A stretch of 64,000 nucleotides of DNA, from positions 62,001 to 126,000 of the forward strand of contig QCWI01000008.1 of assembly GCA_003149635.1 (NCBI GenBank), in the 5' to 3' direction. Positions 16,103 to 25,226 of this stretch are shown here, in pieces (the first letter of the stretch is position 1; each line of letters opens with the position of its first letter). Source of the DNA: Fluviicola sp. XM-24bin1. Lineage in GTDB: Bacteria; Bacteroidota; Bacteroidia; Flavobacteriales_D; Crocinitomicaceae. A program made the translations under genes and the position numbers. The notes under the pieces were generated by a model. The model was not told the DNA's origin. It ran no database searches and was given only the letters and a program-made list of their open reading frames with translations.

Positions 16103-16131
16103 AAAAGCCACTTCTAAAGTGGCTTTTTTTG
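16103..16131 (+). terminator. Intrinsic terminator after the coiled-coil lipoprotein
   Basis: A perfect 11-bp stem (AAAAGCCACTT / AAGTGGCTTTT) with a CTA loop is followed by TTTT. Confidence 0.92.
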
Positions 16132-16263
16132 TGTCCCATATTTTTAAGGAAGAGCGTTCACTTTTAGCAATTTCCTCCACTGTTTTTCAAAGTAGCGTAT
16201 TTTTTTAAAGGCTGAATATGGTAATTATCCAGCATTGCTCCATGAAAACATAAAAGGAAGCGT

Positions 16264-16271
16264 TATCTTCG
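16264..16271 (+). promoter_or_regulatory. Probable -7 box of the mechanosensitive channel gene
   Basis: TATCTTCG, one mismatch from TAnnTTTG, lies 26 bp before the ATG. TA-n2-TTCGC is a common form in Flavobacteriales. Confidence 0.45.
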
Positions 16272-16297
16272 CTTGTTGAATCAAAATAAGTTCAAAT

Positions 16298-17440
16298 ATG
16301 AATTCATTTTTACCGCTCTTAGCTGAGTTAAAAGACCTTTCAGGAATAGTAACCGGAGTAACGGATATCCCATCATGGGTGCCACAATGGTTTATTGATA
16401 ACGAGTTTGGGGGGAACAGCATGTACGACTGGCTGGCATCCATCGCCATTCTCTTAGGATCGCTGATTGTTGGTAAATTATTGTACAAAATTACAGGCGG
16501 GATTGTTAAGAAAATGGCCAGCAAGACAAAAACAAGCTTGGACGACATTTTAGTAGACAAACTTGAAGAACCCGTTGTTTATGGAATTGTGATTCTCGGG
16601 TTTTACTGGGGATTCAATCGACTACATTTTACAAACAGCGTAGATAACTTTTTCGCAGCAACCTTCATGATCATTTTCATCTTGAATGTGACATGGCTTG
16701 TTGCACGCGTACTCGATTCAATTGTAGAGGAGTATTTAGTTCCGATCGTCGAGAAATCAGAAAGTGATTTTGACGATCAATTGCTTCCGATCGTAAGAAA
16801 GACCGTGACGGCGATCATTTGGATCATGGGTATCTTGATTGCTCTAAGTAATAGCGGTTTCAACATTGGTGCCATGATTGCTGGACTTGGAATTGGAGGT
16901 TTGGCTTTGGCTTTGGCAGCACAAGATACGGTCAAGAACATCTTTGGTGGCGTGATGGTGTTTTTGGATAAACCTTTCAAAATTAACGATCGCATTAAAG
17001 TGAATGGAATGGACGGTTTCGTTGAGGAAATTGGTGTTCGAAGCACACGACTGCGTACCTTAGAAGGTCGTCTGATTACTGTTCCAAACGGTCAGTTCAG
17101 TGACAATCCAGTTGAAAATGTTACTCTGGAGCCAACGCGAAAAATATCAAATACACTGGGGCTAACGTATGACACGACTCCAGAACAGATGGAAAGAGCC
17201 ATGGAAATTCTCCGTGAAATCATTGAAAAAAATGACAAAGTGACGAATGCTCCATTAATTTCTTTCACTACTTGGGGCGACTTCGCCATGGGAATTTTTT
17301 GTGTGTATTACATTAAGTCGGATGATTACATTCTTTCTGCCCAATCGGAAATAAATCTCGAAATTTTAAGGCGATTTAATGCGGAAGGATTAGAGTTCGC
17401 CTTCCCAACACAAACCATTTACAAGAAGGAATTACCATAA
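16298..17440 (+). CDS. MscS-family mechanosensitive ion channel
   Basis: The 380-residue inner-membrane protein has about four to five transmembrane segments (near 42-64, 90-110, 120-140, 165-190 and the pore helix). The pore-lining helix is GAMIAGLGIGGLALALAAQDT (about 191-211), the Gly/Ala-packed TM3 of MscS. The cytoplasmic beta domain follows (NIFGGVMVFLDKPFKINDRIKV) and then the alpha/beta vestibule. It opens under membrane tension to release osmolytes. It appears monocistronic. Confidence 0.93.
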   Translation: MNSFLPLLAELKDLSGIVTGVTDIPSWVPQWFIDNEFGGNSMYDWLASIAILLGSLIVGKLLYKITGGIVKKMASKTKTSLDDILVDKLEEPVVYGIVILGFYWGFNRLHFTNSVDNFFAATFMIIFILNVTWLVARVLDSIVEEYLVPIVEKSESDFDDQLLPIVRKTVTAIIWIMGILIALSNSGFNIGAMIAGLGIGGLALALAAQDTVKNIFGGVMVFLDKPFKINDRIKVNGMDGFVEEIGVRSTRLRTLEGRLITVPNGQFSDNPVENVTLEPTRKISNTLGLTYDTTPEQMERAMEILREIIEKNDKVTNAPLISFTTWGDFAMGIFCVYYIKSDDYILSAQSEINLEILRRFNAEGLEFAFPTQTIYKKELP

Positions 17441-17572
17441 CTTTCTTCTAAAATTTACGAGAGCTTCAACTATGTCTTTGAAAAAGGAATTCTCGACACT
17501 TAGGCTGACTCAGTGCAGCGCAAGTTTGAAGACCTTATTTAAATAAACCATTAACGATACAGGAACCCGAAA

Positions 17573-20188
17573 ATGACAGTTTCAGAAATACGCCAAAAGT
17601 TTTTCGATTATTTCGAATCGAAAGGACACGAGATTGTGCCGAGTGCACCAATGGTGGTTAAAGATGATCCAACGTTGATGTTTATCAACGCGGGTATGAA
17701 CCAATTCAAGGATTACTTCCTTGGAAACGCCATTCCGAAAAACCGTCGTGTCGCCAACTCTCAGAAATGTCTACGTGTTTCAGGAAAGCACAACGATTTG
17801 GAAGAAGTAGGTGTGGATACCTACCACCATACCATGTTTGAAATGCTTGGAAACTGGTCGTTTGGAGATTACTTCAAAGAGGAAACAATCGAATGGTCGT
17901 GGGATTTGCTCACCGAAGTTTTTGGTATTGAAAAAGACCGTTTGTACGTAACTGTCTTCGAAGGAGATAAAGGAGACAACTTGCCGGTAGATCAAGAAGC
18001 TTACGACATCTGGAAAAAATACGTGGCTGAAGACCGCATCATTCTCGCTTCCAAAAAGGACAACTTCTGGGAAATGGGAGATGTTGGGCCGTGTGGGCCG
18101 TGTTCGGAAATTCACGTGGACTTGCGTTCCAATGAAGATCGCGCCAAGTTGGACGGAAAATCGTTGGTAAACGAAGATCATCCTCAGGTGATTGAAGTAT
18201 GGAACAACGTATTCATGGAATTCAACCGAAAGGCGGATGGATCTTTGGAGCCACTTCCAGAGAAACATGTCGATACCGGAATGGGACTAGAACGTCTCGC
18301 TATGACCTTGCAGGCGAAGCAATCGAACTACGATACCGATTTGTTCCAAACCTTGATCGGAGCAATGGAAAAAGTGTCAGGAGTTAAATACGGTGTAAGC
18401 GAGGAAACAGACATCGCACTTCGTGTAATTGCCGATCACGTTCGTGCCATTGCGTTCTCGATTGCTGATGGTCAATTGCCTTCCAACACAGGAGCAGGAT
18501 ACGTAATTCGTCGTATTCTTCGTCGTGCGATTCGCTACGGATACCAAACATTGGATTTGAAAGAACCTTTCCTTGCAGATTTGTCAAACGTTTTGGTGGA
18601 TTTGATGAAAAATCCATTCCAAGAGTTGGAACAACAACAAACCTTGATTCACAAAGTAATTGAGGAAGAAGAGAAAAGTTTCTTCCGCACCTTGGAACAA
18701 GGATTGCGTCGCATTGATAACGTAATCGCTGAGGTTAAAAAGAATGGAAAATCGGAAATCGAAGGAACCGTAGTTTTTGAACTATATGATACTTACGGAT
18801 TCCCTGTCGATCTTACTTCCCTCATTGCTCGCGAGAATGAATTAACGATTGACGAGGCAGGTTTTGAAATTGAATTGAACCGTCAAAAAGATCGTTCCAG
18901 AGCGGCGACTTCCATCGAAACCGATGATTGGGTAGTGCTCAGAGAAGACAACGTTCAGGAGTTCATTGGATACGACTTATTAAGTACGCACGTAAAAGTG
19001 GTGAAGTACCGAAAGGTAACGCAGAAGAAGAAATCCTTCTATCAGGTTGTGTTCAATTTGACACCCTTCTATCCAGAAGGCGGAGGTCAGGTTGGAGACA
19101 AAGGATACCTGGAATTTAACGGTACCAAATATTCTGTTTTCGATACTAAGAAAGAGAACAACCTCATCGTTCATTTGATGAATGAACTGCCTGAGAATCT
19201 CGACGCGACATATGAAGCGGTTGTGAATGCAAACATGCGTTCGGCTTCGGCATACAATCACACAGCGACACACTTGTTACACGAGGCATTGCGATCCGTT
19301 CTGGGAACACACGTGGAGCAAAAAGGATCATTGGTGAGCCCGGATTACCTTCGTTTTGACTTTTCACATTTCTCCAAAGTAACGGACGAAGAATTGGAAG
19401 AAATCGCTGCAATCGTTGAAGCGAACATCCATAAAAATCACCCACTAGAAGAGAAACGTAACACGCCGATGGAAATCGCGATGGAAATGGGCGCGATGGC
19501 ACTCTTTGGTGAGAAATATGGTGACACCGTTCGTGTGATCAAATTTGGTGATTCCGTAGAATTGTGTGGAGGAACACACGTTCAAACAACCGGAGAAATT
19601 GGATTGTTCATTATTACGCAGGAGACCGCCGTAGCGGCTGGTGTGCGTCGTATCGAAGCAATTACTGGAAAAACTGCCGAAGCTTATTACAAGAAAAAAG
19701 CAGGTCTTTTGGATTGCCTATCTGCGCATTTGAAGAATCCAAAGGATATCGTAAAAGCGGTTTCGGATCTTACTGATAAAAACGCCCAACTTCAAAAGGA
19801 AATTGAGCAACTCAAGAAAGAGAAAGCCAAGGGTGTTAAGTCGGAATTGAAATCGGCGATTAAAGAACATAACGGCATCCAACTTTTGTCTGGAACCGTG
19901 GAATTGGACGGAAACTCTATCAAAGACATCTTGTTCCAGTTCAAGGGCGAAGTAGATAATTTCGTGGGCATCATCGGCGGTAAAGCGGATGGCAAATGTA
20001 CCTTGAGTGTTATCGCTTCTGACAACCTCGTTAAAGAGAAAGACATCCACGCTGGAAACCTCGTTCGATCTGCATCTAAGCATATCCAAGGAGGCGGCGG
20101 TGGACAACCATTCTTTGCAACTGCCGGAGGTAAAAACCCGGATGGTTTGGAAGCTGCAATCGCGGAGATTGAGGCGAGTTTGGGGTAG
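17573..20188 (+). CDS. alaS: Alanyl-tRNA synthetase
   Basis: The 871-residue protein is full length. The class II catalytic core has [20 protein letters not shown] (motif 1/2 area) and [10 protein letters not shown]; the editing domain has [12 protein letters not shown] (HxxxH) and [13 protein letters not shown] (C-x-x-x-H), which together bind the zinc for deacylation of mischarged Ser/Gly-tRNA(Ala). The C-terminal DHHA1 domain ends [19 protein letters not shown]. It charges tRNA(Ala) in the cytosol. Two unrelated single-gene units separate it from the M23 gene that is its usual neighbour. Confidence 0.98.
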   Translation: MTVSEIRQKFFDYFESKGHEIVPSAPMVVKDDPTLMFINAGMNQFKDYFLGNAIPKNRRVANSQKCLRVSGKHNDLEEVGVDTYHHTMFEMLGNWSFGDYFKEETIEWSWDLLTEVFGIEKDRLYVTVFEGDKGDNLPVDQEAYDIWKKYVAEDRIILASKKDNFWEMGDVGPCGPCSEIHVDLRSNEDRAKLDGKSLVNEDHPQVIEVWNNVFMEFNRKADGSLEPLPEKHVDTGMGLERLAMTLQAKQSNYDTDLFQTLIGAMEKVSGVKYGVSEETDIALRVIADHVRAIAFSIADGQLPSNTGAGYVIRRILRRAIRYGYQTLDLKEPFLADLSNVLVDLMKNPFQELEQQQTLIHKVIEEEEKSFFRTLEQGLRRIDNVIAEVKKNGKSEIEGTVVFELYDTYGFPVDLTSLIARENELTIDEAGFEIELNRQKDRSRAATSIETDDWVVLREDNVQEFIGYDLLSTHVKVVKYRKVTQKKKSFYQVVFNLTPFYPEGGGQVGDKGYLEFNGTKYSVFDTKKENNLIVHLMNELPENLDATYEAVVNANMRSASAYNHTATHLLHEALRSVLGTHVEQKGSLVSPDYLRFDFSHFSKVTDEELEEIAAIVEANIHKNHPLEEKRNTPMEIAMEMGAMALFGEKYGDTVRVIKFGDSVELCGGTHVQTTGEIGLFIITQETAVAAGVRRIEAITGKTAEAYYKKKAGLLDCLSAHLKNPKDIVKAVSDLTDKNAQLQKEIEQLKKEKAKGVKSELKSAIKEHNGIQLLSGTVELDGNSIKDILFQFKGEVDNFVGIIGGKADGKCTLSVIASDNLVKEKDIHAGNLVRSASKHIQGGGGGQPFFATAGGKNPDGLEAAIAEIEASLG

Positions 20189-20379
20189 ATTAGAGATAAG
20201 TGGCGAGCTCGGCTTGCTTTGGATGGATTGGAAGGATTAGAATAGTTGGACTTTCTAATAAATCCAATCAATCTAATACGTCTCTTCAACATTGTCTAGC
20301 GTCTTTTAGTCTTTGCTCTTTTAATCTTTCTTCTCAACTGAACTTTTCAGCATCATTTTTGTACAGAAGCAAAACATTG

Positions 20380-21351
20380 ATGATGAAGACGACTTTCTTA
20401 TTCCTCGCTTTTTTGCTGATTTCTACCATTTCACTGGCGGAAGAGAAGCGCATAGCTGCATCCTTTATTTTTGATCGATCCGAACCGGCTCCCGCTCTCT
20501 CAGAGGATATGGGGGTGTTTTCGTTCAAGTTCAACGGTCTTGAAAAAGAAGATCTAAATGCAAAAATTACCTTGAGTTGCGATGGCGGAGAGAATGAAAC
20601 CATCAAGTTAAAGGATGGAAAGTTTGATTACAATGCTCCAGCAGGAACGCATCGCTTCGTCATTTACATCAACGATAAATACTTCGAATTATATTCACAT
20701 AATCTAATAATAGGCGGTCAGGAAAAGCACTTTTACTCGGTGAACACAATTATGACCCTAGGATTGCAGATCGAAGTGGACAAACCTGTGATTTACCTCT
20801 ACCCTGAAGAATCGACGTCATTTGAAGTAAGTGTGATCCCAAAAGGAGACATGGCATTTACCTATCCTAAATACGATGAGAATTGGTCAGGCATGATGCA
20901 CCCGAACAGCGATTTGGAAATCAATGGAGAGATTTTCAACTACTTGTTCTGGGAATCAAAACAAGAGATGAACGCTTTGAATCCGAGGGAAACAGCTGGT
21001 TTTGTCATCCAAAAAGAAGGGATTCTAAGTTTCTTGGAAGAGAAGTTAAATCAAGTTGGATTTACCGCTAAGGAGCGTGCCGATTTCATCACCTTCTGGG
21101 CGCCGCAAATGGAGAAGCATGAGCAAGTTTTCATTACGTTCCATCAGGATGCGGATTGTGATATGTTTGCAGAATTAAACATCTCCCCGACTCCTGAAAA
21201 CTTATATCGATTCTACATGTCTTGGGGATCGTACGATGGTGACGTTGTTCCAGAATCCCAAAAATTAACATCCTTCCAGCGTAGCGGATTCACCGTCATC
21301 GAATGGGGAGGTCAGGAAATTCCAACCATTGCTAACACCCTCGCTCTATGA
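20380..21351 (+). CDS. YLYPE-family exported protein, paralog 1 of 4
   Basis: From ATG 20380 the product is 323 residues with a signal peptide (MMKTTFLFLAFLLISTISLA). It has the two-part layout of all four copies: a beta-sandwich-like N-terminal domain (APAGTHRFVIYINDKYFEL) and the conserved C-terminal domain that begins KPVIYLYPEE and ends GFTVIEWGG, with YLFWE, FLEEKL, ERADFITFWAP and one Cys (DADCD) between. I know this signature from unannotated proteins in other bacteria but know no function. A weak CATTTTTG box at 20354-20361 may drive the operon. Its stop overlaps the next start (ATGA). It differs from its sisters in FITFWAP (others FIT[FY]WGP). Confidence 0.8.
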   Translation: MMKTTFLFLAFLLISTISLAEEKRIAASFIFDRSEPAPALSEDMGVFSFKFNGLEKEDLNAKITLSCDGGENETIKLKDGKFDYNAPAGTHRFVIYINDKYFELYSHNLIIGGQEKHFYSVNTIMTLGLQIEVDKPVIYLYPEESTSFEVSVIPKGDMAFTYPKYDENWSGMMHPNSDLEINGEIFNYLFWESKQEMNALNPRETAGFVIQKEGILSFLEEKLNQVGFTAKERADFITFWAPQMEKHEQVFITFHQDADCDMFAELNISPTPENLYRFYMSWGSYDGDVVPESQKLTSFQRSGFTVIEWGGQEIPTIANTLAL

Positions 21352-22325
21352 AACTTTTCACGATCACCTTCACTCTAATTTTGTTCGGATGCACCGCCAA
21401 CAGTAGGCCGCTGGATCGAATGGCATCCGTTATAAAAGTGAAAGAGTACATCGATGACAGTTTGGGGCAGGATGAAGCCGTTTACTATTTTAATTTCAAT
21501 GGATTGGAAAAAAAGCACCGAGGCGCCTCCACAAGATACAGTTTGAATGATTCAGAATTTGTGACCAATCTTAACGATAAGCAGCTTCGAGTGAAAACGG
21601 CGCCCGGCACTTACAAAATGGCTTTTTACATCAATTCGAACTATTACGAAGTGTTCACAGACAGTTTGACTATTGATCCTCAAATGGTTCAGGTGTATCG
21701 TATCAATTTATCGAAAACACCGAAAATCCAAGGAAAACCGATCGAACGAAAGGTGTACAAGCCGGTAATTTACTTGTATCCAAAGACCGAAACCGAAATC
21801 GCAGTAACAGTAGATATTCACGGAATGAATCCCTTCTATTACCCTAATTACAATGATGTTTGGAACGTAACAGCCCAACCAAACGGAGATATCGAATATA
21901 ACGGAGAGAGTTATAATTATCTGTTTTGGGAAGCCGATGATGAAGATCATTTGGAAGAAGTCAACGTGAAGGAAGGCTTTGTAATCCCTAGAGATGAAGC
22001 GGTTTCATTCTTAGAGGAAAAACTAACCGCCATCGGATTCAATTCTGAGGAACGGGCCGATTTCATTACCTTCTGGGGGCCTAAATTGGCCGTGAACGAA
22101 AAGAGTCTAGTACGTTTCGAGTGGAACGAAACTTGCGACAAATTCGCAGATTTAACGATCGAACCAAAACCGGATCATATCTACAGATTTTATATTTTCA
22201 TATCAGCTCTAGATGGAGACTTCGTTCTTCCTCCACAAGTGCTTCCTCAATTCAACCGAGAAGGATTCGTGGTATTGGAATGGGGCGGACAAGTATCGAA
22301 CTATCAACCTAATACATCGCTATGA
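21348..22325 (+). CDS. YLYPE-family lipoprotein, paralog 2 of 4
   Basis: The 325-residue protein is the only copy with a lipobox (MKLFTITFTLILFGC, Cys15), so it should be membrane-anchored while its three sisters are soluble. The N-terminal domain shows TAPGTYKMAFYINSNYYEVF; the C-terminal domain shows KPVIYLYPKTE, YNYLFWE, FLEEKL, ERADFITFWGP, NETCD, KPDHIYRFY and GFVVLEWGG. It overlaps the genes on both sides by 4 bp (ATGA), which predicts translational coupling and comparable output. Function unknown. Confidence 0.8.
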   Translation: MKLFTITFTLILFGCTANSRPLDRMASVIKVKEYIDDSLGQDEAVYYFNFNGLEKKHRGASTRYSLNDSEFVTNLNDKQLRVKTAPGTYKMAFYINSNYYEVFTDSLTIDPQMVQVYRINLSKTPKIQGKPIERKVYKPVIYLYPKTETEIAVTVDIHGMNPFYYPNYNDVWNVTAQPNGDIEYNGESYNYLFWEADDEDHLEEVNVKEGFVIPRDEAVSFLEEKLTAIGFNSEERADFITFWGPKLAVNEKSLVRFEWNETCDKFADLTIEPKPDHIYRFYIFISALDGDFVLPPQVLPQFNREGFVVLEWGGQVSNYQPNTSL

Positions 22326-23284
22326 AACAGTTATTTTTTATTGCATCGTTATTCGTTTCCAGCCTTTCATTGGCAGGACAATCGGAAGTGGAAATTCCTT
22401 ACTTAATTCCCGATTCCATCATTATCGATTCGAGTCTAGACAGCACTTCTTTGCTCTACTTTAATTTCCCGAACGCAACAGATCTCTCAAGCCTATCGAT
22501 TTCATATAGTCTGGATGGCGTACAGGGAGAACATTCGTTGGTCACCAATCAAGGAGATTTACAATTGGAAGCAACAGCTGGGCATCACGAACTGCAATTT
22601 TTCTATTCTTCGGAATATTACGAAGAGTACACCACTATCAACATCGAAGCGGGGAGACGTTATTACTATTCGGTGTACTTCACATCCTCCGAAATGATCA
22701 TTCTCACCGAAAAGCCAGTAATCTATCTGTATCCGGAAAAAGAACAAGAAGTACAAGTGAACGTAGAACCAGCCGGTGAATTCACCTTTACCTATCCGAA
22801 ATACAATGATGGTTGGAAGGTTCTCGCCGCTCCGAATGGAAAATTAACGATAGACGAAAACACCTATAATTATCTTTTCTGGGAAGCCTCAGATCGCCTG
22901 ACATTGGACGAAGTGGATCTCAATGTTGGATTCACCGTTGCTGGATCGGATATTACCAGATTCCTCGAAGAAAAACTCACTCAATCAGGACTCAATTCAA
23001 AAGAACGAGCGGATTTCATCACCTTCTGGGGGCCAAGAATGGCAGCGCACGACGACGTATTCCTCCAGTTTCAATTCAACAAGGAATGTGATCGCTACGC
23101 GGAATTGGAAATCGATCCCAAACCGGATAATGTATATCGAATTTATATGATTTGGCAGCCCGTGGATCAATTAAGAATTGCACCAGAAGCCCAAGAAATT
23201 CCAGTGATGAATCGGGATGGATTTACGGTTTTGGAATGGGGCGGAAAGGAGTTGCCATCCACTAAATTGGTTCGAACGCTATGA
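22322..23284 (+). CDS. YLYPE-family exported protein, paralog 3 of 4
   Basis: The 320-residue protein has a signal peptide (MKQLFFIASLFVSSLSLA). The N-terminal domain spans about 40-128. The conserved domain runs from KPVIYLYPEK at 131 to EWGG at 308, with FTFTYPKYNDGWKV, YNYLFWE, FLEEKL, ERADFITFWGP, a single Cys256 (NKECD) and KPDNVYRIY. This copy is the closest to what I take as the family consensus. It overlaps neighbours by 4 bp on each side. No catalytic motif is obvious; the invariant aromatic and acidic residues suggest a ligand-binding or structural beta fold. Confidence 0.8.
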   Translation: MKQLFFIASLFVSSLSLAGQSEVEIPYLIPDSIIIDSSLDSTSLLYFNFPNATDLSSLSISYSLDGVQGEHSLVTNQGDLQLEATAGHHELQFFYSSEYYEEYTTINIEAGRRYYYSVYFTSSEMIILTEKPVIYLYPEKEQEVQVNVEPAGEFTFTYPKYNDGWKVLAAPNGKLTIDENTYNYLFWEASDRLTLDEVDLNVGFTVAGSDITRFLEEKLTQSGLNSKERADFITFWGPRMAAHDDVFLQFQFNKECDRYAELEIDPKPDNVYRIYMIWQPVDQLRIAPEAQEIPVMNRDGFTVLEWGGKELPSTKLVRTL

Positions 23285-24252
23285 AAAAGTTATTCTTCCT
23301 CCTACTCGGTTTCACATCGATTCAAGCCAAGGCATCGGAATCGTATATGATGATGCCTTATTCCTTACTCTACGATAGTCTAGACACTTCATTGGATGAA
23401 AATGAATCCATGTTTTTGTTCGATTTAAGCGTGTTGGATCACGAATTGCGGGATGAGCTCGTTTATTCCGTAGATGATGGTGAGAATATCGTATATAATT
23501 ACTCGCTCGGAGATACCATCTCCGTTCCAACCAAACCTGGAAAGCACACATTTCAATTTTACGCAGGAAGCGAATACATGGAGACGTCCAAATTTCAGTT
23601 AACCATTGACCCGCAACATCGCCAATTGTATCGCATCAATTTTTCAAGAGCTTACAAATTTGATGCAGTCCGAAAGCCTGTGATTTATCTATATCCAGAA
23701 AAAGAGACCGAGGTCAAAATCGAAGTTAACCCTGTCGGGGAGTTCACTTTCACGTACCCGAGCATGGAAAATGGATGGGAGTTCACGTGTCATCCGGATG
23801 GTTCCATTCATCGCGGAGACGAGAGCTATCGCTATTTGTTTTGGGAATCAGAACAGGATATTCCTTCACAGATACTTCCTAAAAATGAAGGTGCGATTGT
23901 CTCAGGGTCAGAAGCCGTTGCTTATTTGGAAATGCAAATGAAAAAGTTCGGCATGACAAGTGAAGAACGTGCCGACTTCATCACCTACTGGGGCCCCATC
24001 TTGCAAACAAAAAGTAATTTGTATATTTACTTGCTTTTCAACGAGGTGTGTGATGCAGTTGCTACATTAGACATCAGCCCGAAACCTGCCGAAATTGGAC
24101 GTTTTTACGTGATTTGGGCATCGGTGCCAGACGACTACAATCCTTCGCTAGAATCTCAAGAGGTTCCGGTAATGCAAAGAGATTGTTTTACGGTTTTGGA
24201 ATGGGGCGGTGCAGAAGTAAACGCTTTTAAAATCTTGTTGGAAGATTTGTAA
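23281..24252 (+). CDS. YLYPE-family exported protein, paralog 4 of 4
   Basis: The 323-residue protein has a signal peptide (MKKLFFLLLGFTSIQAKA). It is the most diverged copy: YRYLFWE for YNYLFWE, YLEMQMKKFG for FLEEKL, FITYWGP, and DCFTVLEWGG, where a Cys replaces the usual Gly, giving two cysteines with NEVCD. The core KPVIYLYPEKE and the FTFTYP block are intact. It ends 4 bp before the next gene, so all five genes probably share a transcript. Confidence 0.8.
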   Translation: MKKLFFLLLGFTSIQAKASESYMMMPYSLLYDSLDTSLDENESMFLFDLSVLDHELRDELVYSVDDGENIVYNYSLGDTISVPTKPGKHTFQFYAGSEYMETSKFQLTIDPQHRQLYRINFSRAYKFDAVRKPVIYLYPEKETEVKIEVNPVGEFTFTYPSMENGWEFTCHPDGSIHRGDESYRYLFWESEQDIPSQILPKNEGAIVSGSEAVAYLEMQMKKFGMTSEERADFITYWGPILQTKSNLYIYLLFNEVCDAVATLDISPKPAEIGRFYVIWASVPDDYNPSLESQEVPVMQRDCFTVLEWGGAEVNAFKILLEDL

Positions 24253-24256
24253 GGAC

Positions 24257-24865
24257 ATGAAATTCAAATTGCTGACATTATTCTCTATCATTTTGGCGTT
24301 GGTCATTAAGACCTACTCTTTGAGCGCGCGCGATGGTGTGATTGATGATGAAGAAGTTGAATTGTTAGCACAATGGGAATTGAAAAACGCTGATGATTCT
24401 CTTCGTCACCAAAAGCATGTCGGAATATTGGCAACTGAATTGGCCGAATCGAAACAAATCACGGAAGAATTTACTGGTGCGGGAGCGATGGTAAAATGCA
24501 AAACCTACCATCATTATGCACGCTTGCGTACAGCTGCTAATGAATTCGAATTGAACGAATTGATGAAGCACGAATCACCAATTATTCGTGTGTATGCGCA
24601 CCGTGCGCTAATGGAGAAACATTTCGATGCGGATAAGGATTTAGTTGCTGCAATTGCTGCTGATTCAACTGAAATTGAATGGTTGAATGGTGACGTACTA
24701 GTTCACACGACGGTAATGGACATGGTTTCTTCCAATATGTTCCTCATTGATGAGCCAGATACTTTGATGGCATTTACCATTTCTAGGCTTCTTTCCAGCC
24801 CAACATCTTTTTCCAAGAGAAATACGATCCGAAAACGAGAATCACGGCGATGGTTGGATAGATGA
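24257..24865 (+). CDS. Exported HEAT-like protein overlapping its convergent neighbour
   Basis: The 202-residue protein has an N-terminal hydrophobic segment (MKFKLLTLFSIILALVIKTYSLSA). The body is helical: YHHYARLRTAANEFELNELMKHESPIIRVYAHRALMEKHFDA looks like one HEAT-type helical hairpin followed by a second. The last 28 residues (from about ISRLLSSPTSF) are encoded antisense to the end of the convergent DoxX-like gene and are rich in Arg/Ser, unlike the rest. This suggests that the original stop was lost and the frame now reads through 83 bp of the neighbour. It is the last gene of the YLYPE operon. Function unknown. Confidence 0.6.
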   Translation: MKFKLLTLFSIILALVIKTYSLSARDGVIDDEEVELLAQWELKNADDSLRHQKHVGILATELAESKQITEEFTGAGAMVKCKTYHHYARLRTAANEFELNELMKHESPIIRVYAHRALMEKHFDADKDLVAAIAADSTEIEWLNGDVLVHTTVMDMVSSNMFLIDEPDTLMAFTISRLLSSPTSFSKRNTIRKRESRRWLDR

Positions 24866-25157
24866 ATTGCGAATCACCAGAGGACAGTTGCGCTCCAACG
24901 GCCAATAACATATTGAATGCTAATCCTGCGTACGCCCATTCAGTTAACGTTTTGTTGAACTTTGAAATCAACATAATGATTGCTGCAATTTTTGCGATCG
25001 CCATGGGATAAACGAGCCAAGAAGGGAAATGCAATTCTTGCACGAAGGTCTCGCTCACGTCTTCGTAACGCAAGATATAAGTCAAGGCAGAAGCACCAAT
25101 CAACAGACACACCAACGTAGTGGTGAACCGGTGAGTGATTTTAATTCCTCTCTTCAT
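24783..25157 (-). CDS. DoxX-like family membrane protein
   Basis: The 124-residue protein has four hydrophobic segments and the DoxX-like pattern (FPSWLVYPMAIAKIAAIIMLI, then EWAYAGLAFNMLLAVGAQLSSGD). Members are small inner-membrane proteins, sometimes linked to thiosulfate:quinone oxidoreductase or redox stress; no function is assigned to this subgroup. Its last 83 bp overlap the convergent HEAT-like gene. Its intact ending (YFSWKKMLGWKEA) marks it as the older occupant of the overlap. Confidence 0.8.
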   Translation of the reverse strand: MKRGIKITHRFTTTLVCLLIGASALTYILRYEDVSETFVQELHFPSWLVYPMAIAKIAAIIMLISKFNKTLTEWAYAGLAFNMLLAVGAQLSSGDSQFIYPTIAVILVFGSYFSWKKMLGWKEA

Positions 25158-25226
25158 GTTGCAAGAATGTACTTAGTGATGCGCGAATGAACGCCTAAGT
25201 TTAGAACGAATGGAACTGAAATTTAT

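Noticed and set aside
17514-17540. GCAGCG upstream of alaS as a third ECF promoter
   Set aside because: The T run after GCAGCG is missing and no TCTNTA box lies at the right distance.
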